From: Plectrocnemia conspersa
Lineage: Eukaryota > Arthropoda > Insecta > Trichoptera > Polycentropodidae
NCBI GenBank assembly: GCA_009617715.1
Contig: VTFK01000188.1
Location: 1 to 64,000 of the forward strand
Length of the DNA stretch: 64,000 nt
Direction of reading: 5' to 3'
Part shown: positions 1 through 13,143 of the stretch, in pieces
How positions within the stretch are numbered: position 1 is the first letter of the stretch
Layout of the letters: every line of letters begins with the position of its first letter
Notes under the pieces: model-generated
What the model was told of the DNA's origin: nothing
Database searches by the model: none
The model's input: the letters and a program-made list of their open reading frames with translations, nothing else
Translations under genes and position numbers: made by a program

Positions 1-407
1 TCAACCGTAACGACGTTTTTTGCGGTTGTGTGAATAAAATGCCCGTATCGGTTACTAATCTCGGCAAGCGTCAGATTTGCTTGCTGGAAGGAGTGAAATG
101 ATATGAATTTAAAAAATAGGAAGATAGTGTTCAGTAAAAGAAATAGCAAACGTAAGATTTCTGCGAGGTATGTTTGCTTTGACTTATTCCCATTCTAAAA
201 AAAAACTTTTGGGCATTCTTACTCCTTTAATATGTATTCTCAAGAGCCAATTTTTAGCACAAGTAATCACTTTTTTGCTCAACTTGGTGAAAAGAGCAAA
301 CGCGAGGTTTGAATCAAGACACTCACTCACCAAATTTATTGAAATCAAATCTCAAATTATAAGTCTAATATATATTTAATGTAATTCATATTTAAAATGA
401 AGACAGT
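1..407. other. AT-rich DNA, no gene seen
   Basis: The only open frames are short and rich in codons forced by AT content. I see no splice-flanked exon, no transposon terminus and no RNA gene. Confidence 0.5.
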
Positions 408-741
408 TAAAAATTCAGATAGCTTTACTTATTGGGGAGTCGTCCAATACTATTATTCTAGCATGCAGTACTTCAAACAGTACTCGGGAACGCAAGCTAT
501 GGTAATTAGATGGCACAAAAAATAAAATGTTCTTCCTGAATCTCCGGATTGTTGTTATACCCTACAAGTAAATGCCTGACTCGATGGAATCATATTCTAG
601 AAAACCTTGTAGTAATTTTGTGGGAAATAAATATGAATAATATTTATATTACCTCATGTACAGGTAACTGTAAAATAATTTTGAACATTTCTTATTTTAA
701 AAGTGAGTCGGTTATATTTTTTTATAGTCAGACCAGAGAAG
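408..741 (+). repeat. dispersed repeat, copy 1 (partner at 29,231)
   Basis: This stretch aligns by eye, in the same order and orientation, with 29,231-29,542. Shared landmarks are AATTCAGATAG/AAATCAGATAG at the left, a CCAATACT/TCAATACT block, GCATGCAGTACTT/GCATGCGGTACTT, then TTATATTACCTCATGTACAG and AAAGTGAGTCGGTTA near the right. Similarity fades after the CCAGAGAA motif. It has no obvious terminal inverted repeat and no recognisable protein, so it could be a LINE tail, a SINE or a non-autonomous element. The two copies are clearly diverged, including indels, so they are old insertions. Confidence 0.7.
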
Positions 742-2046
742 TATATTCGAGGATATTGCTCACTAGGTGATTACATAAAGCACACAGTGCCTTCGAGCTC
801 CTGGATTGATTCGTGTATCGCAATACAAATTCCAATTTCGTTGAGGCTTTAATGCAAATTGTTCTTTAAATGCTGATGAAATCTGTGGTCTTTTTAAAAT
901 AGAACATCTAAATCGATTACCACTTCTGTGCAATAAAACATATCGTAGTTAATTTTATAATCAAATTTAATGCTTTTGCTCTAGATCTAGAATATTTCAT
1001 ACTTTAACAGTGTTTATTAAAACTATTACCTAATTATTAAGCAACATTGCATTTTTATATTGACTTTAAAAAAGTAGAGATTTTTAGCACACTTTCACCT
1101 CTCTCTACTTATTTTATAATATTTGCATTTTATAGTTTTTCGACAGTATAAATATATAAAGAAAATTTACAATATGTATAGATTAGTGCTTTGCATAAAA
1201 ATATTACAGAATATCCCAATTATTGCACCACAGCATGAAAACCCACTAAAGCTCCACCGAGCATGAGTCATGTATCATTTTTAGTGGTCAATTACGGATC
1301 AAACGCTCCAAATCGCGTTTTTTCTTCTCACATCTCCATCCTAAGACCGAATAAAAAGCCTTACGAAACTTGTAATTAACCCATTTATACAAATTACCCG
1401 CGAGTATGTGCATCTGACAACAACAAAAAAAGTGCGCACACGTAATAAACGACTTAATCTACGGGGCAAGTCGCTGCAATCTTCGCAATTATTTATAATT
1501 ATAGCGGCCGATATGCGAGGCTGTGTCGAAAGTGAAACTTAATACATATAATATTTTTACGTTGTACGGTTGAATTTTTAATTAATTAACGTCGATCATG
1601 TTTTGGCTGCCGGTTATGGGCTTGTTTCATACACACCGGTGGCCCGTAATTAGAACCGAACCGTCCATATTGTGTGGTCGTGTTTGGTTAACATTCTGCA
1701 ATTAATAATTTATGTGGCGACTCTGTCTATGCAATGGTTTAATTTTATAGTTTAATTTAATAAATCCTTGGTGTGATTGCGCTATTGAAAATGCCACTGG
1801 TTTATAAGCGATCGATGCGAACTTTACAAGCTTAATAAGATTATCGTTAAATATGAAACGATTCAATTCAATATTGTTTACAATCATCAATTATTATGTG
1901 ATTGAAATATGATAATAATTACAAGCTTTTGCCCTGGTATATATAGACAAGAGGTATCCAACCCTTTGATTGAATTTGAAAATAGTCAAGGGCTGCTTTA
2001 AGAATTGAATATTTATTTTAATTAAAGTATAACACATATGATCGTA
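742..2046. other. AT-rich DNA with a mildly GC-richer block at about 1,230-1,700
   Basis: No coding exon, transposon end or RNA gene could be supported. The 1,230-1,700 block has more CG dinucleotides than its surroundings and many stop codons in all frames, so it could be regulatory DNA, but nothing specific identifies it. Confidence 0.45.
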
Positions 2047-2090
2047 ACGAGACGTTACGAGCTGCGCTATTTCGTTCTTAGTATATAATT
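2047..2090 (-). repeat. SINE head fragment (tRNA-derived)
   Basis: On the minus strand this short stretch carries a TACTAAGAACGAAATAGCG head followed by GTAACGTCTC, matching the heads of the SINE copies at 11,090-11,325 and 48,931-49,200. The B box and body are absent, so only a scrap of the element remains. Confidence 0.5.
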
Positions 2091-4460
2091 AATAGTCAAA
2101 AACAATAGATAAATGTCGTTATATTCATCAGTTGTGGTAAGAATTATTTTATAAGAAGGCTTCTATTGTAAGCGGTGTATCTAAGAAGGAAGTATGTAAT
2201 ACGATTTCAAAGAAGCTGAATAAGTTGAGCTAAGTAAGCCTCAAAAAAATGTAAAATAAAAGTTTAGAAGCTTTTTTTGATGCATGATAAAGCCCACGTA
2301 TACATAATATTTAATTTATAGCATAAAACAAGATAAATAACACGTCAGTTTGGGATGATCTCGTATAATCGCTACAGCTTAAAACGTCACTATATAAAAT
2401 CTCACAATATAAGCCCATTGTGTATATTTTTTACCCAATTTTTATATTATATTTTCATACTATAAATTAACCGCGTTTTTATATACGCATATAAAAGTTA
2501 TCTCTTCGACCATGGCCCATTGTTGTAAACAAGGGTTTATATGGGAGAAAAAATACATGTGGGCGTTTCATAAGGACCCCACGTTTGTCAAACGGAGACG
2601 TCGAAAAATGGGAACACAATACAGCGAACAGGGCCGGACTTCCCTCGGTAGGCACGAAGGGAACAGGTTGATATGTCTATCGGCCCTTTTGCGCCAAAGG
2701 GACAAAGACTTTTTTTCGGTACAAATTCGACTAATCTATGTCGCCGAACGTAAGCAATAAAGATAAAACCGTGTCCAAATAGTTAACAATGGCTTTCGCG
2801 GTAATTCCGCCACTTGTTATTTATATTTACCGTTAACTCTGCCGATCGATAGGGTGGCCGAATTTTCATACGCGATTTTTTTTCACAAACAAAAACACTC
2901 GCTGACACATTCTGCGCTTATAAGGCGCTTTGCAATCAATCTGCGCACGAATCGCCCGGGGCCGGTTTAATCTTGTCATGTATGCATCATAATCAAGAAT
3001 ACATAAACAATACCTTTCGACCGGCAAAAAATATGCATAATGCTAATAAATACACTATCGTGATCCATTTTTTTTACCGTGTTTATAGCAGATAATTTCT
3101 GAACTTAATTCCGCAGTGATTCCGAAAAGAGCTTTCTAAGCGACCGAGGTGGAAAATTCAATGTTAAATTATTATCGACGTTGAGGTACAGTTATTTGAT
3201 CACGAAGGCGTGTGTAAGAATATGTAATTTAATAAAAAGGGAACGGCAATTTGTCGTAAAATATAACATTCGTTATGAAAATTCTATGCAAAATCAATAA
3301 CAGTAATTTCAGCTCTCTCTGCCACAAGTGTATTTTGAACACTGTGTATTTAGTCAGCTAGCCATTGTATTATAATTCCATGATTTCAGTATTTATGAAT
3401 GTCTTTTGCGTGAATTATAACAAAAATAATATAATACAATATATTTAGTATTATTTCACATTAAGCTTGTGATGAAAGTTGCTTTTATCGCATTAACATA
3501 AAAAATGTAAATTCAAAAGGATAACGGTTAAGCAGATATATTATATTTATTTTTAATATTATTTATATTTAGATAACGCAAAATTTTATCTGGTAATCTA
3601 ATATATTCCTTACTTATAATAATAAACTATGTACTTGTGGGTTTTTCAGATATATTTCTGTATACTTAAACTATGAACGATGGTATTTACTGAACTTATT
3701 ATAAAGATATGTTAGATAATAATATAAAAATAGTTATAAGTAATTATATTATAGAAATGGTTGATAAAAAAAAATATTTTAGAGTAATTGTAGATAAAAA
3801 TTAAAAAAGTTAAGGAACATTGTAATTAAAAAATATTATCTAGTATGAGAAATATATTAAGTATAAATACAACAAAAAAATAATCTACAATAATATTATA
3901 TTGCCCCACTTTAATTATTATGTAACAATATTATACATGCTTAATAAATTAGATAAGACGATCTAGCAAAAAATACAAAGTAGGGTAATGAAAGTAGTTT
4001 AAAATAAAAATAGATTTAATAGTTAGATATTTAAAAACTTTGTTTAGTATTTATATATAAGTTAGAAAATAATATGTTCTACCAGAGTATTTTTTTAGAA
4101 ATAAAGATGTACATAGATTATATACTAGAAATAAAGATATTTTAAGGATAGATAGGTATAATAAAACGAGTACGACCAGGGTAATATAATATTATACAAA
4201 GGTGTGAATTTATATAACAATATTCATAAGACAATTCGCAAAAATAAAAATAAATCGAATTTCTTTAATAAAATAAAGAAATACCTTCGTGCATTATTAT
4301 ATAAATTATAATATTAAAATATTTTTTTTTTATATCACGGTTCTGTTATATTTTATATGCATGTTTTTATTATATTTGTATAGAGTATATATAATTAGCT
4401 ATATTAGTTAAATAAAATAATAAAATAATCAGATAGCACAGTTTAATTTAATCTTTTAAC
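2091..4460. other. non-coding DNA; less AT-rich block at about 2,490-3,170
   Basis: The 2,490-3,170 block is visibly richer in G and C than its flanks and contains an 82-codon open frame from 2,512. That frame has no recognisable domain and opens in a GC-richer context where long frames are expected by chance. From 3,200 to 4,450 the DNA is extremely AT-rich and featureless. Confidence 0.45.
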
Positions 4461-4535
4461 TAGCGCGTTAGACGAGTGATAGAAGTCGCTGACTATTTAT
4501 TTAAAGACCTGGGTTCCAATCCCATATGCACCTTA
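4461..4535 (+). repeat. tRNA-like sequence, probable SINE head
   Basis: A TAGCGCGTTAGACGAG stretch resembling a polymerase III A box is followed about 50 bases later by GGGTTCCAATCCC, a good B-box (T-arm) match. The acceptor and anticodon stems do not form convincingly, so this is not a functional tRNA gene. It differs from the SINE family seen at 11 kb and 49 kb. Confidence 0.4.
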
Positions 4536-5490
4536 GTGTTTTTCAATTTTTATTGTGTCCGAGAGATCGGAATAAGTTGTTTTTATATTATAATCATAAC
4601 AGACTAGATTTTACTAGATTTTTCTAATCTCACGAATGAATATCGTGCTGATTAATGAAAATCGAACTAGGTCATACATATTAGAAATTGAAAATTTTCT
4701 AATAATGAGTTACTTCAGCTCATAAAGAATATCTAATACGTATCTAAAAAAATAATCCTGTCATATATAGTGACTTATTTATTGTCATGGAAAAGCAAAG
4801 TGAATTGGATAAAAAAAAACCGTGATTCGAAAAGGCAAATCATTAATGAATGAATGCATACATGCTTTTAAATCAACTAGTAAGATCATATGTCAAATAA
4901 TAATACAGTTTTGGTGGAGCTAAGTATTTGTAAAAGGATTAAAAAATCCTTTAAGTTATCAACTATTAGAATTAGTTTATGCGGTAGTGATCATATATAT
5001 AAGGTTTACAATTAATTCGAAATAATATTTGTATGTATATTATTTATAACAATTACAAAAAATGCAATTTAAAAATTATATTAAAAATAAATAAATTGAA
5101 AGGAATTTTCGTTGACTATGTTTCGCTTTAAATATACGTTCTTGCTTTCCGTTGATGTTGGCTTAATTGTGAGCAAAGATGTATAAAAAATATTTTTACT
5201 GGAGAAAGATTCTAGTGGTTTATTCTTCTTCGGTTTTTAACGTAATATTAATAAAATCATCATCAGTATTTTCTTAAATAATTATTTCAGAATCCGATTC
5301 TGAACTATATAAACTATAAAAAAAGTCATTCTAATAAATCTTTTCCGTTATTTAAATATATTTTTTGAGAGAAACTTTAAAACTAGTTTATTTGCAACAT
5401 AACGGTTGATCAAAACATAAGTCCAAACGTCTAAATATAGTCGTCCCTAAGAGTTAAGACAAAAAAAGCACGTAAAGTTTGATCAAATAT
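4536..5490. other. AT-rich DNA, nothing recognised
   Basis: No exon, terminal repeat or RNA signature is visible. Short open frames here are of the size expected by chance in AT-rich DNA. Confidence 0.5.
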
Positions 5491-5600
5491 CATGGTTCTC
5501 CTTACTGTTTTCTTAGATTATAACGGTATATTCCACTACGAATTATCAAATGTTACATGGATTGAAACAACTACTTTAAATGAGACAATATTAACATCAC
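5491..5600 (+). pseudogene. mariner-type transposase fragment
   Basis: The frame from about 5,492 reads VLLTVFLDYNGIFHYEL. This matches the region around the second catalytic aspartate of mariner transposases, whose family pattern is V-L-L-x-V-F-x-D-x-x-G-x-x-H-x-E. The preceding DDD-region motif and the following third catalytic aspartate are not found. The frame then runs into unrelated residues and stops near 5,689, and no inverted terminal repeats flank it. It is therefore a short dead remnant. The match rests on about 17 residues, so a chance resemblance cannot be fully excluded. Confidence 0.5.
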
Positions 5601-7063
5601 AGAAAAAAAAATTTTTGATAAAAAATCTCTTAATGCATGGATTATTATTTGATTTAAAACCAACACTGTCTGTGATTAAACGTCAATAATGCACCCACCC
5701 ACACGCTCGGCACATAAAGCTTCCGACCGCATCGTAAAACTCCGCGATGCAGTCAATTTGGTGCTATTAGCATCACAAAATTTGTATTCTGCTCTTGCGT
5801 TTCGAGTACGACGCGAATTAGCGCCGGCCAAAAGCGGCGTATAAATATTTATGAATCGCATTATTACATATTAATTTCGTAAAGCGTAAACCTGCGTCGC
5901 CGTTAATGAGATTTCACGCGTTAACACGCCGTGCGTTCGCTCTTCATAAACGTCAACATTAAATATTTGACCGAAGCCTGAATGTTTGCGTTTGAACGTG
6001 AACGTTTTACGGAAAACGTTACGATCATAGGCAGAGGGCCAACCACGAAATCAGACTTTCTAACAAAATACATATACGAATAGATATATACGTAAATAGT
6101 GAGTTAGTATGTATTTGCTAGCAATATCTTGTGAAGGTTTGAATAAAATAAATTGGGATTTAATGTTAATTTAACGGTAAATTTACGATAATGTATTACG
6201 AAACTTAATTATAATTTGGGTAATATGCTAGACTTACACTCAAATCCATGGGTTTGATTCCAATTCGATTCTAAAAATAGTACCTGTGGCGTTATGCCGT
6301 ACGCACTATTGACAACTTATGATGTGATATTTTAAAAGTACATATATGAAATGTCACCTCACTGGTTTTAATGTATTAAATATAAAGGCCCGCAGCTTTA
6401 AATAAATTATTAGGGTCTATCTCAATGCGTCATTACAATTTAATTACAAATAAAAATAAATGCGAAAGTTGAAAAGATGATAAAAACACGTGCCTACTAA
6501 TAACCCATCACAAACCTTGTCAAAAGCTTTCACAAAATCTGTATACTATACGACGTCTAAATATCGAGTAGTTTGCTCATCATTGTCTTAATAATCTGAT
6601 CAATTTGATTCTCAAACAACTATCACAAAGTTTCATGCGACAAAAAAAGCTTTAATATAATTTACATAAACTCAGATTCGTCAATCGAACCAGAGCGAAT
6701 AAATCAATCAAAGTTCTGCATTTCGCCTGTAATAAGGCTCATTTACCAGTCACGAAGTTCAGCTTAAACGCTTAGAGTCTATAGTTACTTTTATGTACCT
6801 ATGTATAGCAAATCGAGCGATAATGGCGGCGCGTTTGGAATATTTTGATTATAACGTTTCCGATAATGATATTATTTATTGCGTTCGGGGGCGGTAAATT
6901 AATTGGACGGTCGTTTTTGTGACGTTCGTGTGGGAACTGAGCTTTGTTAATTACTATTCATTTGTGAACCGACCGGTCGACTGTGCCAAGTAAGTTACAA
7001 GACACAAAATTACACGTTTAGGTCCATAATCGATAACACTTATACGTCTTATGTATGCATGGA
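5601..7063. other. non-coding; GC-richer blocks at about 5,690-6,060 and 6,780-6,990
   Basis: Two blocks stand out from the AT-rich background by their CG content but carry no exon-like frame. A tRNA-like B-box sequence lies at 6,251-6,263. The rest shows nothing I can name. Confidence 0.4.
6218..6274 (+). repeat. weak tRNA-like (SINE?) fragment
   Basis: GGGTTTGATTCCAATTCG resembles a polymerase III B box, and an A-box-like TGGGTAATATGC lies upstream at about the right distance. There is no tRNA fold and no match to the other SINE copies, so the call is tentative. Confidence 0.25.
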
Positions 7064-7362
7064 GTGTTCGAAAAGTTCCTGAACAATCAAAATAGTGCGT
7101 CAACGTTAATACGTTTCCAAAATATTGTAAAACAACAAAAATTATACTTAATTTAAAAAAAAAAAATAAACTTATTTACGACATTATCTTGAATCTAAAC
7201 ATTTAACACATATAAATTATAGATAAACAAATCATTAATTTCATTAGCCAATCTGTTTTACATTTTTTTAAATTATTGATGAAGCATGTCATTCGAAGAT
7301 ATGCCGTAAGTACTACAAATAAAAATTCAAAATATCAGTTCAGGAACTTTTTGAAATCACGC
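7064..7362. mobile_element. short non-autonomous inverted-repeat element (MITE)
   Basis: The left end contains TTCGAAAAGTTCCTGAAC and the right end, read on the opposite strand, TTTCAAAAAGTTCCTGAAC, giving terminal inverted repeats of about 18 bases around an AT-rich core. The total is about 300 bases with no coding capacity, the usual form of a Tc1/mariner-type MITE. I could not fix a target-site duplication, so the boundaries are good to only a few bases. Confidence 0.65.
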
Positions 7363-8474
7363 ATTTAAGCGGATAATTTTAACGTTGCGCAATAATAGAC
7401 AAGCGGATGTCGATATTTATATTTGGGAATGATTCATATATCTCGAAATATATGCAACATTTAATTGTGGTGTTAAAGTAATTGATAAAAAAAGTAATCC
7501 AGTTCACCGTGAATAATCGTGACACACTGCACTGCACTGTCACATTTCCTTATTATCGTTGATTATTAGTTTGTGTATGTAGATAAACACAAATCATTCC
7601 GGTAGTGTAACATCATAATGGCCATGCCATAAAAAGCTATCGATTAAATCGAAAATGTGTTTCAATTAACTTATGCAAATTGTCCATTGAGATTGCAACT
7701 GAGACTCGCAATGAATGCTGTTTTATATTATAAAATACATATGTATGACTTTGTAAATTTTAAAGTGTTTATCGAAAGTAGCTTAGGCCATATACGCCAA
7801 GTAATTTATCAAATGGTTTTATGTCATGAATGCATTCCACAGATTAAAGGAATTATTAGATAGATACCAATATAGACAAGATCGCTAATATAATATACAT
7901 ATAACGATCAGTAGTAAAACCCAGAGCAATATCATTCTAAACTAATTGGCATTATGTCGAAGATGTCCGCAAATTTGGGTTATCGCAATCAAGCCTGCGA
8001 AGAGGAGGGGGAGGGAATAAATTTATAAAAAAAGTAAAAACCGACCTCATATATAAATATATATACAAATGTTACAGTAAATGTGAATTTTTGGGTAAAG
8101 TTATATTTTCAATAGTATAGTCTAAATACATTTTTACCAGTAGATACATATTACTACTAGCGAAAATAAAAATAATTTAACTAAAATTCCTATGAAACTC
8201 AATTTGACAGAAACGTCCATTTACTGTAACCCAAATGAAAGTTTTAAAACTAATAACAGTTTTAGAATTTTAATCAGGCCAAGTCCAAAATACGAACTAA
8301 GCCGACTCATATCTCAGGAAGAAATAAGCGAAAAAATAAGTACATACAGACATTGCATCTGACATATTGCTCCACAATTTTCTTCATTACGATATCACAC
8401 ATTTTAAAAAATTGATAGCTATCCCTACCGATATTAATATGGACTTCTAATATAAGAGGGGCGATCAAAATATT
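7363..8474. other. AT-rich DNA, nothing recognised
   Basis: A short G-rich run lies near 8,000. Otherwise I see no exon, terminal repeat or RNA gene. Confidence 0.5.
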
Positions 8475-8707
8475 TTTAAACCGAATTTAGCTCAATAGGG
8501 GAGCGCAAAAAATTGTCACTTCTCAGAAGGCAAAAATTCACGTCAAAAGCAATAAAGACGTGTCGGCGCCGTTGAAGTGGGAACGTGTGGAACGAGCGTT
8601 CCTACTGTGACGGCACGATTTTATTGCTTTTGACGTGGATTTTTGACTTCTGAAAAGAGATAATTGTTTTTGTGCTCTCTTATTGGCCAAAATTCGGTTT
8701 AAATGTA
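8475..8707. mobile_element. foldback MITE with long arms
   Basis: The left arm (about 8,475-8,556) and right arm (about 8,624-8,707) are imperfect reverse complements over some 80 bases. Both include TTTAAACCGAATTT, a GAGCGCAAAA/GAGCACAAAA block, and CACGTCAAAAGCAATAAA or its complement near the apex. A loop of about 65 bases with CG-rich sequence separates them. There is no coding capacity. A partial second copy, covering part of the loop and right arm, lies at 29,750-29,811, which shows the sequence is mobile or was. Confidence 0.8.
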
Positions 8708-10082
8708 TTATATTCTATTCTCACTCGTAATATTGTTATAAAAAGTATTAATATAAACGCTTGATAATCGAGCGTTTTCACCGGACTGAAATTAATTATA
8801 TGACAACACTGAGCAGTAAAGCAAACACGACTAATTATCAGGTAAATATTATGAGTAGATATTTTTAATAATTATTAATGCCTAATTAAAATATTTTGCA
8901 TAATGTATGATTTTAGAAAATATGTCTTAATGGTGAGTAATTTTTGTATTTTTTTGGAGCAAACAAAGGGTTATTTCGTACCAATTATTATTATTTCAAG
9001 AAATTATATTACGGTGTTAAAAAATATATAAAATGTCATGTTTGTCATGAGGCCAAGAATCATTGTTTTCCCAGTGCCCGGGTTCGCACAATCAATGAAA
9101 ATCTCTCAAGATGTTTAATTAACAGTTTCATTATTGTAATTATATCCTTTAAATGCTGTCACTTGTAACAAGTTTATTTTATTATTTTTTGAAAATGACT
9201 AAGAGTAAACTATAATATGAAAGTATTGGAAAGATTAAAACTGTTTTATAATATTAACTATTCAACAAAATAAATCAACACCAAACTATTTTCTCGCCTA
9301 ATTAAGATCGACCGGCGCCTACTAATGAACCTTTCCAGATAAGAACAGAATATGTCGTATAAATACTTTTTTTATTCGATAACGTTCGCGATGTGTTTAT
9401 TTATATATGAACTCAGTGACGATGGAGTAGGGTCACCAATGTGCGATAAAGGTTAAACGTTGAAAAAACAAATATTAAATCTGTCAAACATTTTTTCAGC
9501 AACCATAAATTAAGTAGAACTTATTTGGAGGGTCGGTAAATATTGTTAAGACGATTTAGCATTGTCCATTTTTGCCCAAAACCCCACTCAAGAAGGTTTA
9601 TTTTCGACGAGGATTAACTGTGGCGATTAGGGCAGGCATTTAGTATGAATACTTTAAATAACAATTTGCGGTTATCCTTGTAATCTTCTCGAGTGGTTCA
9701 CAGCAACAATCCGTGCCGAAACTAACTATACGTACAAATCAAAAGCGATTAACTTCCAGTTCAAATAAAAATTAATTACAATATATACCTTCATCATAAT
9801 CATTACATGTTATTACGCGAGTCAGACGGTTATAAATTGGCGACTTTTTTCAACACAATCTTTAATCGTAATCGCATTACGGCAATCCGTAACCGAACAA
9901 AAATAACCGGTCTAACGCTATAATTGAAATTTTTCATAGTATCTTGAACCTCGACAAATATTATACGTACATAATAAAATTATATAATTTAGTAACAACA
10001 GCCGTTGGCTCAATACTACGCACGTCTTAATTTATGTTATATATATAGAATAAATTGCCGCCAGTATGTGAGTTAAAGCAAT
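8708..10082. other. non-coding DNA; less AT-rich stretch at about 9,290-9,900
   Basis: Open frames are short and lack domain signatures. The 9,290-9,900 stretch has more CG dinucleotides than its flanks but no exon-like frame. Confidence 0.45.
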
Positions 10083-10250
10083 CGACAATCATTCTGGAGT
10101 ACCACAGGGATCCAATCTGGGCCCTTTGCTCTTTTTTTTTTTTCTTTATGAATGACACACATGCGGCAATTAATAACATGGAATATTTATTATATGCGGA
10201 TGACCTGAAAGTGTTTGAGAAAGCCCTGGAGTCTATTTGTCTACTTTAAG
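10083..10250 (+). pseudogene. non-LTR retrotransposon reverse-transcriptase fragment
   Basis: Two hallmark reverse-transcriptase motifs occur in order. SGVPQGSNLGPLLF (from about 10,093) is the conserved block before the palm, and LLYADDLKVFEKA (from about 10,188) holds the catalytic Y-A-D-D box. A T-rich run near 10,131-10,143 shifts the reading frame between them, so they are not in one open frame. The PQGSNLGP form fits Jockey/CR1-like LINEs. Only about 55 residues remain. No endonuclease or poly-A tail is visible, so it is an internal scrap of a dead element. Confidence 0.8.
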
Positions 10251-11089
10251 AAATTTATTTGACACGTGTGTCGATCATTATTCTTCATTGAGAAATAAAT
10301 ATTGTCGAAATTAAAATTTTGACAATATTTTTTAATATAAGAGCTTTAAGTGCTTACTTTATTTTAGAAGCAATTAAAAATAGAATCTATCAAAATATAA
10401 TATAACCATGTTTAATAAAACATTTTATTGTGTGTGATTTTATTGATAGTATTTTGCCATTTTTATTAAAATCTGCCAATAATGGCAGAACCGTTCATTT
10501 AATGGAAATTCTATATACAGGTATTTTACATTATTTTCCAGGAAGCTCAACAAAAGGTTGATTCGCTGAACTTTTTGCTTCGATTTCAAAACGTTCTCGG
10601 TAAACTTTTGCTGGCCAAAGTTCTCAATCTATGAAATTAGCGCAATTTATAAGTTGTTGTATTAATTAAATTAATTTAATTTTATAATAGTATTTACATA
10701 GCAACTTTAAAAAGGCGTTCAACTTAATTTAGCTTGAGCACTAAAGCAACTAAAGTTGATACGATTCTCAAACTGATCTATTATATATTTATAAACATTC
10801 GATGTAACTTTTAGGTATTTTCAAGAATAACACGGTAACTATTTATATGTTGGATTCCCACTCAATCATTCTCAAATATATTTATATACTGTAAACTTTA
10901 AATATAACACATGGGTATTTGAAAATAGCCCTATTACTATGTATAGATTGAAGGGTAGTTTATTTGGTATTGTGTTGTACATGCTCGATGTTTTACGCTA
11001 GTTTCATAATAATAATCTAATAAATAGGTTTTCAACGTTACTTTTAAGCACTTAAAATTACCGCGGTGACAATTTAAATTAATGAATAC
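10251..11089. other. AT-rich DNA, nothing recognised
   Basis: Apart from the preceding retrotransposon scrap, no exon or repeat terminus is evident. Confidence 0.5.
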
Positions 11090-11325
11090 TGACAGGCGTA
11101 AGCCCAATGACTTACAACGGGGTAAATCTGTACCAACTGAGTAAGTCAATCAGACATAATGAATACCCACAAATAAGTATTAACCACCAAACTGAAAGTC
11201 TAGCATTTTAATAATTGCGCATTTTTTATAAATAAAATTTGAGTACCACTGTCAGGGCTCGAACTCGCAAACCGCAGAGTTACTAGTCTGAGACGTTACG
11301 GACTACGCTATTCCGTACTTAGTAT
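11090..11325 (-). repeat. tRNA-derived SINE, full head and body
   Basis: On the minus strand the head carries TAGCGTAGTCCGTAACG (A box) and GCGAGTTCGAGCCC (B box), spaced as in tRNA genes. A body follows, ending near CAGTTGGTACAGATTTACC and CATTGGGCTTACGCC. A homologous copy lies at 48,931-49,200, a tail fragment at 39,811-39,862 and a head scrap at 2,047-2,090, all in the same orientation. The tRNA-like part has decayed stems, so it is not a tRNA gene. The internal promoter layout is the basis for calling it a SINE. Confidence 0.75.
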
Positions 11326-13135
11326 ATATTGTATATTCGAGATTCAATTTAGCTTTCTATCTTCCGAGCAATTTGGAAGTTTAGCACACTCGCGATAACC
11401 GAAATGTCCATGATGACGTCATTGTCACATATGGATTGTCCCTGTCGACCTGCATTTCTAAACGGTCGAGTGCGGCAAATTGCACATATTCACATTCGGT
11501 CCCGCATGCAACGCCACGGTCCGGTGCGATATGCAAATGCTCATTGTAATTGCAATTGTGCTTAGAAGATACAGTCTGAATGTCGTATGCAAGCTATGCC
11601 ATCTGCTACCACTACTACAAGCTATCTCTGAAATCGTCTCGTTTCCGATTCCGACAACGCCACCAAGATCCAGAATTTGATTAGGAGGAGAAAGTCGACC
11701 AAGTTGCGGAAGACCACAAAGGGCGATTGTCGGAGCTGGTATTTATAATAAATTTAATTCCGTTGCATATACATACATATTCGACACTATTAATATAATA
11801 AAAATAACCTTTTGAACTCGTTAAAACTTTATCTGTAATAGATAACGAAACATCGTTAACACAAACGCCTACACGTGTTCTTATAAAAATCATTGCACAA
11901 CAAAAAATAAAATTCTGCAACAATGACACGCCTATATAAATCCGTTATCGTAACCGTTCGCATATTGTATATAGATAAAAATTCTTTCATCCGTCACACG
12001 CCGCAAAATATTACTCATACATTACAAACCAACCGTAAACTAATTAAAAACGTTGCATAATTTCATTTTTTTTATAAGTGTGCGAAAAAAAAAACAAAAT
12101 AAATACAAAAGCGCAGCGTTCGCTATAAGTCAAGTGGTACAGTTATTATTGGTCGCACTGGTCAAGGCTGTGTATTTAACCGCTAGTTACGATTACGAGC
12201 AATCGAGCGAAAGATTAAATGAAAAACCGCATTGAGGCTGTGTGGCTGTGCAAAAAAGTTATTCTTAAGTTTTGTGGAAAAATGTCAAGGTGTCTCAATC
12301 TTTGGGTATTTAAAAGCGCGTGATAAACGATGTGCGAAAATAAGTATAAAAATAATAACATTAATGAAAGTTCATAAAGCTTTTTTTTAAGAAAGGACCT
12401 TGTCCTCGTTTCGATACGAAAAATTAATATACTACGAAAAGTATTATTTTAGGAAAATAAAGTGAGCGTTGAATTGTAGCCTTGCAACACCTGTTGTGTA
12501 TAATATAAACGATTGAAAGGTTAGGGTTCTTTATTGATATTTAACCTTTATCAATGATCCCATGATTTCATTATATACAATGAACTTAATTTATAATTTA
12601 ACATACATAATTACTATTCTTTGTATTATTGTTTCAAATCAGTTTATCAGAATAATTTAGACAAAATCTTTAGATAGATTAGATAAATTATTTATAGATT
12701 GTTTTAAATTACTTCAATTAGCAAATTAATAATGCAGTTCGGACAAATATATATAATATTAGTAGTTAAGTGATTTTTTTAATATTTAAACTGAATTCCA
12801 CTGGGGTTAAAACCTTGTTCTCTACTGATACTTTATTATTTACAACCTGGCATATTTTTTAAAACATGTAATATATTAATAAAACAGTTAAGTGATACAT
12901 GTATATATTGGTGTAAAATAACATTATTTTCAAATGTCTGCCATTACCATTACAATATTTGTTGTGTTTTTAAAACAATTAATTAGATATAAGAATAATT
13001 TAAGATATGTTTTTTAGCCTTATTGTAAATAAGCAAAAGTAATCACTATGTAATTTATGAATTCGATAAATATTTTGTATGACCATTTAATTAACCGATG
13101 TAATACATAAAGGTCGGAATATCATAGACCGTAAT
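11326..13135. other. non-coding DNA; less AT-rich stretches at about 11,340-11,730 and 11,930-12,300
   Basis: These stretches carry more CG and mixed sequence than their neighbours. Open frames on both strands are short and lack domain features. From 12,400 the sequence is very AT-rich and featureless. Confidence 0.45.
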
Positions 13136-13143
13136 ATCTAGAC
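13136..13143. repeat. left target-site duplication, ATCTAGAC
   Basis: Eight bases immediately before the hAT-like terminus, repeated exactly at 13,798-13,805. Confidence 0.85.

Noticed and set aside
4461..4535. Functional tRNA gene
   Set aside because: Good B box but no cloverleaf; the stems are mismatched.
11230..11300. tRNA gene on the minus strand
   Set aside because: A and B boxes are present but the acceptor and anticodon stems do not pair, and homologous copies with the same body show it is a SINE.
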